A stretch of 64,000 nucleotides of DNA, from contig NZ_CP177240.1 in the NCBI RefSeq assembly GCF_046773475.1, positions 62,001 through 126,000 of the forward strand. Reading direction: 5' to 3'. The translations under genes were made by a program, and so were the position numbers. The stretch is from Nitratireductor aquimarinus. GTDB lineage: Bacteria; Pseudomonadota; Alphaproteobacteria; Rhizobiales; Rhizobiaceae. Shown here one piece after another: positions 51,883-60,957 of the stretch. How positions within the stretch are numbered: position 1 is the stretch's first letter; each line of letters begins with the position of its first letter. Under the pieces are notes generated by a model that saw nothing but the letters and a program-made list of their open reading frames with translations, was not told where the DNA came from and did no database searches.

Positions 51883-53911
51883 ATCTTCCCTCGCCATCGC
51901 TGTCGATATTGGCGGCACCTTTACCGACATCTCCCTTCTCGACCGGTCGAGCGGAAAAGTGTGGCGGGCCAAGACGCCCAGTGTGCCGCAGGATCCTTCC
52001 GAGGCCTTTCTGACCGGCATAAGACTGGCGCTCGCGGATGCGGGCGCGGAGGCGAGCGAACTTGCCCGCGTGCTGCATGGCACGACCGTCGCCACCAACA
52101 TGATACTTGAGGGCAAGGGCGCGCGTACGGCGCTTGTCACCACACGCGGCTTTCGCCACGTGCTCGCCATCGGCCGGCAGGACATCCCGCGCAAGGCCAA
52201 TCTCTACAACTGGGTGAAGCCCGAGCGCCCCGTTCCCGCATCGCGGATCGTCGAGGTGGATGAACGGCTTGCGGCAGGCGGCGCGGTTCTGGAAAGGCTT
52301 GACGAAGACAGTGTCAGGCAGGCGGCGAGCGCCATTCGCACCATGAATGTGGAAGCCGTTGGTGTCTGCCTCATGCATGCGTTCGCCAATCCCGCGCATG
52401 AAAGGCGGGTGGCCGAAATTCTGCGGGAGGAACTGCCGGACATTGCGGTGACGATCTCGACCGATGTGCTGCCCGTGGTGCGTGAATATGAGCGTTCGCT
52501 CACCACTGCGCTGAATGCTGCGGTGATGCCGGGGGTCACAAGCTATGTTGGCCGGCTGGAACGCCGGCTCGAAGATGAAAAGGTCGCCGCCCCGCTGCTT
52601 CTGATGAAGTCGAATGGCGGAGTGGCCGGTGCGGCGGCAATCCGCGAAGCGCCAGCGCTTACGGCGTTGTCGGGGCCAGCGGCCGGGGTGGTCGGTGCAC
52701 GCGCGATTGCCGCCGCATGTGGCATTCGCGATCTGATCACCGTCGATATCGGCGGAACCAGCGCCGACATTTGCCTGATCAAGGATGGCAGGATCGACCT
52801 CACGCAGCATGGCAAGGTCGGCGACTGGCCGCTGCCGCTGCCGATGGTGGACATGGTGACGATTGGTGCCGGCGGCGGATCGATTGCCGCCGTCGAGGAC
52901 GCGACCCTGACCGTGGGGCCACGCAGCGCCGGCGCAAGGCCGGGGCCTGCGGCCTATGGCCATGGGGGGCAGGATGCGACCGTCACCGATGCCCATGTGG
53001 TGCTTGGTCATCTGCCTGAGAAGCTGCTGGGCGGGCGCATGGGCCTTGATGTCGAGGCCGCGCGCGAGGTGGTGCGAAAAGGGGTCGCCGAACCGCTGGG
53101 CCTGTCGCTCGAGGCAGCAGCGCGCGGCGTTCTCCAGATCGTCGACAACCACATGGTTGGCGCTGTTCGTGTGGTGTCCGTCGAGCGCGGGCACGATCCG
53201 CGTCACTTCACACTGGTCCCCTTCGGCGGGGCCGGCCCGCTGCATGGCTGCGCCCTTGCGGAGCTGTTGGGCATTTCGCGCGTGATGTTCCCGCCCGCGC
53301 CGGGTGTGCTTTGTGCCGACGGGCTGCTTGCAGCCGATCTCAAGGCCGAGTTCAGCCGGACCCTGCCAAAAGCCGGGGCGATTGATGTCGTGACCGCGAA
53401 TGGCATTTTCGGGGAGCTTGAACAGCAGGCCGATGCGTGGCTGACGGTGGAGGGCGTTCCCGAAGACAAGCGGCAGACGGATCGCGTGGCGCTGTTGCGC
53501 TATTACGGGCAGGGTGGCGAAATAGCGATCCCCTGGGCGGAAACGCGCGAAGCCGTGGAAGAGGCTTTCACCGCCGAACACAAGGCGCTCTACGGTTTTG
53601 CGCTTGATGCGCCCATCGAACTGGTCACGCTGCGGGTTGAGGCCACGGGTCTGACATCGGAACCGCCGCGTGACGGGCTTCAACCGGGTGGTTCCCTTGA
53701 AGCTTACGATCATGCGCCGGTGCAGTTTGCCGATGGAACCCGTGACGTTCCGCTGATCGACCGCAACACAATCGGGGCCGGGACACGCTTCGATGGACCG
53801 GTTATCCTCACGCAGCTCGACACAACGATTCTCGTGCCGCCGGGCTGGACGGGCGAGGCGCATGCGGTTGGAGCGATCATCCTCACACGACAGGAAGGAA
53901 CGGCTGCATGA
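51869..53911 (+). CDS. hyuA: hydantoinase A / oxoprolinase A-type subunit
   Basis: A 680-residue protein. The actin/ASKHA-type phosphate loop IAVDIGGTFTDISL is at residues 10-23, HGTTVATNMILEGKGA follows, and a second such loop is TVDIGGTSADICLIK near residue 293. It binds ATP and, with HyuB, drives ring opening. A GGAG fits the ATG at 51869; the ATG at 51863 lies too close to it. The 4-bp overlap with the M20 gene suggests that the ring-opened N-acyl or N-carbamoyl product is passed on. Confidence 0.93.
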   Translation: MSSAESSLAIAVDIGGTFTDISLLDRSSGKVWRAKTPSVPQDPSEAFLTGIRLALADAGAEASELARVLHGTTVATNMILEGKGARTALVTTRGFRHVLAIGRQDIPRKANLYNWVKPERPVPASRIVEVDERLAAGGAVLERLDEDSVRQAASAIRTMNVEAVGVCLMHAFANPAHERRVAEILREELPDIAVTISTDVLPVVREYERSLTTALNAAVMPGVTSYVGRLERRLEDEKVAAPLLLMKSNGGVAGAAAIREAPALTALSGPAAGVVGARAIAAACGIRDLITVDIGGTSADICLIKDGRIDLTQHGKVGDWPLPLPMVDMVTIGAGGGSIAAVEDATLTVGPRSAGARPGPAAYGHGGQDATVTDAHVVLGHLPEKLLGGRMGLDVEAAREVVRKGVAEPLGLSLEAAARGVLQIVDNHMVGAVRVVSVERGHDPRHFTLVPFGGAGPLHGCALAELLGISRVMFPPAPGVLCADGLLAADLKAEFSRTLPKAGAIDVVTANGIFGELEQQADAWLTVEGVPEDKRQTDRVALLRYYGQGGEIAIPWAETREAVEEAFTAEHKALYGFALDAPIELVTLRVEATGLTSEPPRDGLQPGGSLEAYDHAPVQFADGTRDVPLIDRNTIGAGTRFDGPVILTQLDTTILVPPGWTGEAHAVGAIILTRQEGTAA

Positions 53912-55278
53912 GTGCTTCTGACGACGAATTGCAGAAAGTCTTCGAGCATGTGGACGCCAACAGCGAGGCGTTTATCGCGCGGGTGATGGACTATGTGAGC
54001 CATCCGAGCATCAGCGCTCACGACATTGGCATTCGCGAGGTCGCCGATCTGCTCGTCGACATGCTGAAAGGGCTCGGCATGGAGGCGGAAACGGTTGCGA
54101 CAAAGAACCATCCGATGGTTCTTGCCAGGCGCGATGTCTCACCCGACAAGCCGACCATCCTGCTCTACGGTCACTATGACGTTCAGCCGCCGGACCCGCT
54201 GGAGCTATGGGACAGCCCGCCCTTCGAGCCGACCATCCGCAACGGAAGGATCTATGCGCGGGGCATTGGCGACAACAAGGGCCAGCACTTCGCCCAGATT
54301 CTCGCCATCGAGTCCCATCTGGCCGTTCATGGCGATCTTCCGTGCAACATCATCTTTCTATTGGAAGGCGAGGAGGAGATTGGCAGTCCGCACATTGCCG
54401 ACTTCGTGCGCGAACATGCGGTTCGCCTGCAGGCCGATCTTGTGGTGACCTCGGACGGGCCGCTGCATGAGACGGGGTTGCCTGTGGTCACGTTTGGCGT
54501 GCGTGGTGTGGCGGGGTTTGAACTGCGGGCCAAAACAGCCGGGCGCGATGTTCACTCCGGCAATTTCGGCGGTGTCGTGCCGAACGCCGCCTGGAAGCTG
54601 GTCCATCTCCTTTCGACGATGAAGAACGCCGCAGGCGAGATCACCATCGAAGGGCTGACGGAACCGGTGATCCCGGCGACGAACTCGGAGCGGGAGGCGA
54701 TCTCGAAAATTCCGCTCGACGTGGAGGAGGTCAAGGCCGAACTCGGACTGGCCGAACTGGATGGTCCGCTGGAGCGGGGCTATTTCGATCGCCTGATGTT
54801 CCACCCGACCCTGACGATCAACGGCTTTCACAGCGGCTATGACGGACCGGGAATGAAGACGGTTCTGCCCTGCGAGGCATTCGTGAAATGCGATATCAGG
54901 CTGGTTGAGCCGCTGACGCCGGACTACGCCTTCGAGAAGGTGGCCGCGCATGTGGAGCGTCACGCGCCGGATGTCGAATTCATACCGCTGAACGGCATGC
55001 TTCCTTCCAAGACGCCGATGGACTCGCCCTATGCGGAGGCGATCAGCAAGGCCGTGAAGGCTGCGCGCGGCGTGGAGCCGCTGCTCTATCCGACGGTTGG
55101 CGGCAGCCTGCCGGATTATGTCTTCACGAAGATCCTGAAGAAGCCGGCTTTCGTGGTGCCCTATGCGAATGCCGACGAAGCCAATCATGCGCCCAACGAA
55201 AACCTCGAGGTTGAGCGCTTCATTGATGGGATCAAGACGGGTGCTGCGCTGCTGACCGAGATCGGCCGCATGCGCTAG
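53908..55278 (+). CDS. M20-family peptidase/amidohydrolase
   Basis: A 456-residue metalloenzyme of the M20 type. The first metal His and Asp are H89 and D91 in YGHYDVQP, the bridging Asp122 lies in GIGDNKGQ, and the catalytic Glu155 with Glu156 is in LLEGEEEIGSPH. A lid domain occupies about residues 195-330. Relatives are dipeptidases, carbamoyl-amino-acid hydrolases and acyl-amino-acid deacylases. The final place in the hyu operon fits cleavage of an N-carbamoyl or N-acyl amino acid. It ends in a strong terminator. Confidence 0.9.
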   Translation: MSASDDELQKVFEHVDANSEAFIARVMDYVSHPSISAHDIGIREVADLLVDMLKGLGMEAETVATKNHPMVLARRDVSPDKPTILLYGHYDVQPPDPLELWDSPPFEPTIRNGRIYARGIGDNKGQHFAQILAIESHLAVHGDLPCNIIFLLEGEEEIGSPHIADFVREHAVRLQADLVVTSDGPLHETGLPVVTFGVRGVAGFELRAKTAGRDVHSGNFGGVVPNAAWKLVHLLSTMKNAAGEITIEGLTEPVIPATNSEREAISKIPLDVEEVKAELGLAELDGPLERGYFDRLMFHPTLTINGFHSGYDGPGMKTVLPCEAFVKCDIRLVEPLTPDYAFEKVAAHVERHAPDVEFIPLNGMLPSKTPMDSPYAEAISKAVKAARGVEPLLYPTVGGSLPDYVFTKILKKPAFVVPYANADEANHAPNENLEVERFIDGIKTGAALLTEIGRMR

Positions 55279-55300
55279 CTGTCAGTGTTGCTTGAATGAA

Positions 55301-55336
55301 GGGCGCACCGTGCCTTGAAGCCGGTGCGCCCTTTTT
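55301..55336. terminator. rho-independent terminator, probably bidirectional
   Basis: A 10-bp GC stem (55301-55310 with 55322-55331), an 11-nt loop and TTTTT at 55332-55336. It lies between the stops of the M20 and CocE-type genes. Confidence 0.9.
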
Positions 55337-55354
55337 GCATGCGCCAGACAGCGC

Positions 55355-57349
55355 TTACATGAAATCACGGGGAATGGATTTCTCGTAGGTCTTCGAGAAC
55401 AGCGGCTGGCCGTTCTCGAAAGCGCTCACGCGTGCGCTGACAAGCCATTGATCGCGCGTGCAGGAAAGTGTCGACGTGATCTTCGTGACGGCTTCCCAGC
55501 CCGGCCGCGACTGGATCGTGGTCCATTTGATGTCGGCGCGCATGGATTGCGGATCGTCAGGCGAGATGGACCAGTCCTCGTCGCGGATTTCCTGCATCTG
55601 AAGCCCGTGGACCGGATGCACTTCCGCGCCGGTGTCTTCCTGCAGCCGGTAGTGCGTGACGCCGGCAATCAGATCCCTGACCACTTCGCGCCTGCTCTTT
55701 GCCGGGGCGGGCATGTCGTATTTTGGCAGGGGATCGGGGTTGGCCGGTTCGGGCAGGGTGATGCGCTCATGCGCGCCGAGAAGTGGCATGGAAAGACGCA
55801 GGCTGCCCGTGTCTATCGTCAGGCCCGGCGCATCCGGCGAAGGCAGGATGAGCGGCCAGTAGGATGTCGAGAGTGCAATCTTGATCCGGTGGCCGGGGCC
55901 AAAGCGATAGCCCATATTGTCGAGCTGCATGCGGATGCGGGTGGGCTCGTCATGCGGCATGGCTTCCGGCGCAGCGTTTCCGTTGCGGTGGGCAAGGTTG
56001 AGAACGCCATAGCAGACGCGGGTTTCCGTGCCGTCGGGATGCACGTCGATGATCCGCGCGGCGAGGTTCTCCCAGTCGGCGCTGCACCGCACGTCCAGAA
56101 CGAGTTCCGGCATGCCGAGATAGACCGCTTCCTCTTCAAGCGGATCGGTTTTGAAGCACAGCGAGCCGCCATTGTCGATCCGCTGGTCGCCGGCAAGCTC
56201 CGGGCCGGGCGCGGTGGTGAACCAGTCGCCGGCCGCTGTGCCCGTGTCGAGCGGGGAGCGCAGGAAGTGCTGGCCCGTTCCGCTGTTTGCTTCGCCGAGA
56301 GCAAGCGCGCCGCCAGCCGAGACGCCGTAAAGGTCGTTTTGCGGCGTCTCCCAGCGTTGCTTGGCGACCCAGAAGCCGGGGTCCACTTCGCGGCGCAGCA
56401 GCGGGCGAGCGCCGTCAATGATGTAGGCGCGCATCTGCGGCAGGTTTTCCGCACCCGTGTCGCCATCCTCAAGCCAGTGTTTCCACCAGGCGATGGCCTC
56501 GGCGTGGAAATCGACGCGGGGTCTGGGCCATGCGAAGTGCGGGTATTTGTGAACCCAGGGGCCGATCAGCGCCTTGGCCGTATCGCCGATGCCCTCGATC
56601 GCCTTGAGCGGGGTGTTGCGATAACCGTCGGCCCAGCCGGCGATGACCAGCGAAGGAACGGTGACGTCGGCAAAATTCTCGCAGATGGAGCCCTGCTGCC
56701 AGTAGGCGTCGCGGCGCTGATGCGCGAGCCATTCGGCCATGAAGAAAGGTTCGTTCTCCAGCCGGTCCAGCCACATCTCGCGCCAGCTCTCGCCGGCCAC
56801 GGCAATGTCGGGCGAGCGGGACTGGTAAGCGAGCATGGTTCCCGCCCAGGAGGCCTGCGCGGAAAGCTGCGTGCCATTCTTGTAGTGGATGTCGTCGTTG
56901 TAGCGATCCGTGGTGGAGGCAATGGAAATCACCGCCTTGAGCTGCGGCGGCCGGAGCGCTGCGACCTGAAGGCCGTTGAAGCCGCCCCAGGAAATTCCCA
57001 TCATGCCGACATTGCCGTTGGACCAGGGCTGTGCGGCGATCCATTCGAGGATTTCGCAGGCGTCGGACAGCTCGCGTGGCGTGTATTCCCCGTCGATCAC
57101 GCCTTCGGATTCGCCGGAACCACGAATGTCGACGCGCACGCCGGCAATGCCTGCTGCGGCAAAGACCGGATAGGTGGATTCATCGCGTGCTTCCGTGCCG
57201 CCCCGCTTGCGATAGGGCAGATATTCGAGAACCGCCGGCACCGGGCGGTCCTGCGCGCAATCGGGCATCCAGATGCGGGTCGCCAGACGCGTGCCGTCCC
57301 TGAGTGTGATCCAGTGATCTTCGGATGTCGTGAAGCCTTGTTGCGACAT
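55355..57349 (-). CDS. CocE/NonD-family hydrolase (X-Pro dipeptidyl-peptidase-like)
   Basis: A 664-residue hydrolase. Residues about 15-330 form an alpha/beta hydrolase domain with Ser120 in GISWGGFNG, candidate Asp in AGWADGYR and a His in GPWVHKYPHF. From about residue 360 a jelly-roll domain follows (ELVLDVRCSADWENLAARI, RIRMQLDNMGYRFGPGHRI), as in cocaine esterase and alpha-amino-acid ester hydrolases. It could split esters or acyl-peptide bonds. No signal peptide is seen. It is the last gene of the second Dpp-type importer operon, so it probably acts on what that importer brings in. Confidence 0.88.
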   Translation of the reverse strand: MSQQGFTTSEDHWITLRDGTRLATRIWMPDCAQDRPVPAVLEYLPYRKRGGTEARDESTYPVFAAAGIAGVRVDIRGSGESEGVIDGEYTPRELSDACEILEWIAAQPWSNGNVGMMGISWGGFNGLQVAALRPPQLKAVISIASTTDRYNDDIHYKNGTQLSAQASWAGTMLAYQSRSPDIAVAGESWREMWLDRLENEPFFMAEWLAHQRRDAYWQQGSICENFADVTVPSLVIAGWADGYRNTPLKAIEGIGDTAKALIGPWVHKYPHFAWPRPRVDFHAEAIAWWKHWLEDGDTGAENLPQMRAYIIDGARPLLRREVDPGFWVAKQRWETPQNDLYGVSAGGALALGEANSGTGQHFLRSPLDTGTAAGDWFTTAPGPELAGDQRIDNGGSLCFKTDPLEEEAVYLGMPELVLDVRCSADWENLAARIIDVHPDGTETRVCYGVLNLAHRNGNAAPEAMPHDEPTRIRMQLDNMGYRFGPGHRIKIALSTSYWPLILPSPDAPGLTIDTGSLRLSMPLLGAHERITLPEPANPDPLPKYDMPAPAKSRREVVRDLIAGVTHYRLQEDTGAEVHPVHGLQMQEIRDEDWSISPDDPQSMRADIKWTTIQSRPGWEAVTKITSTLSCTRDQWLVSARVSAFENGQPLFSKTYEKSIPRDFM

Positions 57350-57414
57350 GATGAACCTTCTTGAGTTGGGTATGCGTGTCGCCCGGTGATCTCCTTGATC
57401 GCCCGGGCGACGGG

Positions 57415-59067
57415 TCAGTTGTCGGCGCTCTCGATCTGACGGGTGGAGAGCACCTCTTCGAGCCAGCCAAGCCGCATCTCCGGCACGGATTTGAGCAGGA
57501 GATCGGTGTAGGCGTCGAAGGGAGGGCTGAGCGCCCCGGATTTCGGTCCGAAGCGGACGAGGCGGCCGCGATGCATCACGGCGACGCTGTCGGCGATGGC
57601 GCGCACGATAGCGATGTCATGGGTGATGAAAATGTATGACAGGCCCCGTTCGCGCTGCAGTCCGGTCAGCAGTTTGAGGATGCCGTCCGCCACCAGCGGA
57701 TCGAGCGCCGAGGTGGGCTCGTCACAGATGATCAGGTCCGGTTTTGCCGCCAGCGCACGGGCGATGGCCACACGCTGTTTCTGCCCGCCGGAAAGCTCTG
57801 CGGGATAGCGGTCGATGAAGCCCTGGCCCATCTCGATCTGATCGAGCAGCTCACCAACGCGCCGGCGCTGTCCGGCACCGCGCAGCCCTTCGTAAAAGCG
57901 CAGCGGACGGCCGATGATCTGACCGACGGTCTGGCGCGGATTCATGGCCGTATCGGCCATCTGGTAGATCATCTGCATGCGGCGCAATTGCTCGCGCGTG
58001 CGGTGCTTCAGCTGCGGCGGCAGTGTTTCGCCATCGAAGCGGACGTCGCCCGTATTCGGGGCGAGGAGGCCGGTCGCGACACGGGCAAGCGTCGATTTGC
58101 CCGAACCGCTCTCGCCAACGATGGCGAGCGTCTGCCCTCTGGGCACGTGAAGGGACACATCGTGCAGAACGGGTGTCGGGCCATAGGCGGCGTTGATGCC
58201 CGCCATTTCGAAGAAGCGGTCCGACTGCTCCGCAGCCTCGGTGTGGCGCACCGCACGCACATTCACCAGATCGCGCGTGTAGTCTTCATCCGGGTTCTCG
58301 ATGATCTTGCGCGTGTCGGCATGTTCCACGGTTTCCCCATGGCGCAGCACCATGATGTCGTCGGCCACCTGCGCGACAACGGCAAGGTCGTGCGTGATGT
58401 AGAGGGCCGCCGTGCCGGTCTGCTCTATGGCGCTCTTGATGGCAGCAAGCACGTCGATCTGGGTGGTCACGTCGAGCGCCGTGGTGGGCTCGTCGAACAC
58501 GATCAGTTCCGGCTCGGGGCAAAGCGCCATGGCTGTCATGGCGCGCTGAAGCTGACCGCCGGAAACCTGATGCGGGAAGCGGTTGCCGAAGGTTTCGGGC
58601 TCCGGCAGACCCAGCAGGCCGAAGAGGCGCACCGCACGGGCGCGCGCCTCGTCTGCGGTCGCGAGGCCATGGCGCAGCGTGGCCTCGATCACCTGATCCA
58701 TGAGCCGGTGGGCCGGATTGAACGAGGCTGCCGCCGACTGCGAGACATAGCAGACCCGCGTACCGCGCACGCCGCGTATGCCCCGGCGGCCGAGCCCCAG
58801 AATGTCTTCGCCATCGAGAAGAACCCTGCCGCCGGTGATCTTCACGCCGCCGCGCCCATAGGCGAGTGCGGCGAGGCCGATGGTGGACTTTCCGGCACCT
58901 GATTCACCGATCAGGCCAAGCACCTTTCCGCGTTCCAGATCGAAGCTCACGCCCTTGACGATCTCGATTTTGCGCGGCGGCTCGCCGGGTGGGTAAGCGG
59001 TTGCGCCGATGCGCAGATCGCGCACCTGCAACAGGGGCCTTTTGTCGGTTTCGAGGGGCTTATCCAT
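57415..59067 (-). CDS. fused Dpp-type ABC ATPase (D and F halves in one chain)
   Basis: A 550-residue protein with two complete ATPase halves. Half 1 has Walker A GESGAGKST and signature VSGGQLQRAMTAMAL near residue 168. Half 2 has Walker A GESGSGKST near residue 316 and signature LSGGQKQRVAIARAL near 428. The importer at 45122-48993 uses two separate ATPases instead. It overlaps permease C by 8 bp. Confidence 0.94.
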   Translation of the reverse strand: MDKPLETDKRPLLQVRDLRIGATAYPPGEPPRKIEIVKGVSFDLERGKVLGLIGESGAGKSTIGLAALAYGRGGVKITGGRVLLDGEDILGLGRRGIRGVRGTRVCYVSQSAAASFNPAHRLMDQVIEATLRHGLATADEARARAVRLFGLLGLPEPETFGNRFPHQVSGGQLQRAMTAMALCPEPELIVFDEPTTALDVTTQIDVLAAIKSAIEQTGTAALYITHDLAVVAQVADDIMVLRHGETVEHADTRKIIENPDEDYTRDLVNVRAVRHTEAAEQSDRFFEMAGINAAYGPTPVLHDVSLHVPRGQTLAIVGESGSGKSTLARVATGLLAPNTGDVRFDGETLPPQLKHRTREQLRRMQMIYQMADTAMNPRQTVGQIIGRPLRFYEGLRGAGQRRRVGELLDQIEMGQGFIDRYPAELSGGQKQRVAIARALAAKPDLIICDEPTSALDPLVADGILKLLTGLQRERGLSYIFITHDIAIVRAIADSVAVMHRGRLVRFGPKSGALSPPFDAYTDLLLKSVPEMRLGWLEEVLSTRQIESADN

Positions 59068-59893
59068 CGCCGCGCCCTCCTTTCAGGCTTGATGTGCGCT
59101 TCAGGAGCCAGTCGACCACCAGATTGATGGAGACGGTGAGCACGGCAATCGCCGCGCCCGGCACGAGCGCTGCGGAGACACCGAAAATGATGCCATCCTT
59201 GTTGTCCTTGACCATGCCGCCCCAGTCGGCGGTTGGCGGCTGAATGCCGAGACCGAGAAACGAGAGGGTGGAGATGAACAGAACCGCAAAGGCGAGCCGC
59301 AAACCGAACTCCGCCAGAAGCGGGGTCAGGGCATTGGGCAGGATTTCGCGGAAGATGATCCACAGCGTGCCTTCGCCCCGCAGCCTTGCGGCCTCCACGA
59401 AGTCCATCGTGGACAGGTCGAGCGCCAGCGCGCGGCCAAGCCGGAAGACGCGGGTGGCGTCGAGCACGGCCATAACCAGAATGAGCACGGTCATGTTCTG
59501 GGGCAGCGCGCTCAGAACGATGAGGGCGAAGATCAGCGTCGGGATCGACATCAGGAGATCGTTGATGCGCGACAGACCGACATCGACCGGTCCGCGCATG
59601 GCGGCAGCGGCGAAGCTCAGGAACGAGCCGAGCGAGAAGGCCAGCACCGTGGAGACGAAGGCGACGAAGAGCGTCGTGCGTGCGCCGTAGATCAGGCGGG
59701 ACAGGAGATCCCGGCCAAGATTGTCGAGCCCGAGCAGGTATTCCGCACTGGATGGGGCCCAGGGATCGCCGACGATCTGGTTTTCGCCATAGGGCGCAAG
59801 CCACGGCGCAAAGAGGGCGCAGATCACGGCAACGGTGATACCCGCCATGCCGATCCACGCGGAGACCGGAATAGAGCGCAGCGTCTGTTTCAT
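59060..59893 (-). CDS. Dpp/Opp-type ABC permease C (second importer)
   Basis: A 277-residue permease with LGLDNLGRDLLSRLIYGART near residues 53-72 and the coupling loop FVEAARLRGEGTLWIIFREI. It overlaps permease B by 4 bp and the fused ATPase by 8 bp. Confidence 0.93.
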   Translation of the reverse strand: MKQTLRSIPVSAWIGMAGITVAVICALFAPWLAPYGENQIVGDPWAPSSAEYLLGLDNLGRDLLSRLIYGARTTLFVAFVSTVLAFSLGSFLSFAAAAMRGPVDVGLSRINDLLMSIPTLIFALIVLSALPQNMTVLILVMAVLDATRVFRLGRALALDLSTMDFVEAARLRGEGTLWIIFREILPNALTPLLAEFGLRLAFAVLFISTLSFLGLGIQPPTADWGGMVKDNKDGIIFGVSAALVPGAAIAVLTVSINLVVDWLLKRTSSLKGGRGDG

Positions 59894-60891
59894 CGCGGGT
59901 GCCTCAGGCGGGGATTGGCGAGGACGGAGAGAATGTCCGCGGTCATGTTCAGGAGAATGTAGATGGCGGCGAACACCAGCCCGCAGGCCTGCACGACGGG
60001 CAGGTCACGCACGGTCACGGCATCGACCATGTATTGCCCCATGCCCGGGTAGACGAAGACCACTTCGACCACCACAACACCGACGATGAGATAGGCGAGG
60101 TTGAGCGCCACCACATTGATGATCGGCGCAAGCGCGTTTGGCGTTGCGTGACGCAGGATGGCGCGCCAGCGGCTGAGCCCCTTGAGCGCGGCCGTTTCCA
60201 TATAGGCCGAATCCATCACGTTGATGATCGCTGCGCGGGTCATGCGCATCATGTGGGCGATGACCACGAGCACCAGCGTTGCAACGGGCAGGGCGATGGT
60301 CACGAGTTTCGCGCCAAGCCCCATGCTCGCATAGACGGTCGCGGGGAAGGCGGCGACGGGGTTTTTGACCACCAGCCACAGGATCAGCAGATAGGCGACG
60401 AAGAACTCGGGCAGCGACACGGCGGCGAGCGAGAACAGGTTGATGAGCCTGTCGATGAGGCGGTCGCGATAAAGCACGGCGATGAGGCCAAGCCCGATGG
60501 ACAGGGGCACCGCGATGATAGCGGCTGCGCCGGCGAGCAGCAGCGAGTTGCTGAGCCGGCTGCCGAGCTGCGCGCCGATATCCTGGCCACTGGCCCAGGA
60601 GTGCCCGAAATCGCCATGCAGAAGGCCGGCGACCCAGTCGAGATAGCGCGCATAGGCGGGCGCATCGAGGCCCAGTTCCGCGCGGATATTGGCCACGGCC
60701 TGCGGTGTTGCGGCCTGTCCGAGATAGGTTGTTGCGAAGTCACCGGGCAAAGCTTCAATCCCGCCGAAGATCAGCAGGGAGCTGGCCACGAGGAGGACAA
60801 GGCTCAGAAGGAGCCTTCCGACGATGCGGGTTGTCAGCGGATAGCGGCCATGCAGCCGCGCGAGGGGAAATACCGGAATGTGATCATTCAT
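59890..60891 (-). CDS. Dpp/Opp-type ABC permease B (second importer)
   Basis: A 333-residue permease. The DppB mark ALPGDFATTYLGQAATPQA is near residues 48-66, and the coupling loop is YMETAALKGLSRWRAILRHA. It lies 66 bp after the binding-protein gene, across an imperfect hairpin, and overlaps permease C by 4 bp. Confidence 0.93.
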   Translation of the reverse strand: MNDHIPVFPLARLHGRYPLTTRIVGRLLLSLVLLVASSLLIFGGIEALPGDFATTYLGQAATPQAVANIRAELGLDAPAYARYLDWVAGLLHGDFGHSWASGQDIGAQLGSRLSNSLLLAGAAAIIAVPLSIGLGLIAVLYRDRLIDRLINLFSLAAVSLPEFFVAYLLILWLVVKNPVAAFPATVYASMGLGAKLVTIALPVATLVLVVIAHMMRMTRAAIINVMDSAYMETAALKGLSRWRAILRHATPNALAPIINVVALNLAYLIVGVVVVEVVFVYPGMGQYMVDAVTVRDLPVVQACGLVFAAIYILLNMTADILSVLANPRLRHPR

Positions 60892-60906
60892 GTGTCTGAT
60901 TGGTCG

Positions 60907-60944
60907 GACGCGCGCAGGCTGCTGGAAGGAGCCCGCGCGGCGTC
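60907..60944. other. intra-operon hairpin after the second family 5 binding-protein gene
   Basis: An imperfect GC hairpin: 60907-60919 pairs with 60931-60944, with one bulge and one mismatch. It lies in the gap between the binding protein and permease B, and no T-run follows. Confidence 0.45.
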
Positions 60945-60957
60945 TCCGTTTCAGGGA

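Noticed and set aside
51875..53863. A 662-codon minus-strand frame opposite hyuA, and a 602-codon one at 50392-52200 opposite hyuB
   Set aside because: Both are mirror frames of recognised Hyu genes with no conserved motif of their own.
55448..57364. A 638-codon plus-strand frame opposite the CocE-type gene
   Set aside because: Antisense to a protein with a clear Ser-Asp-His hydrolase layout; no support for expression.
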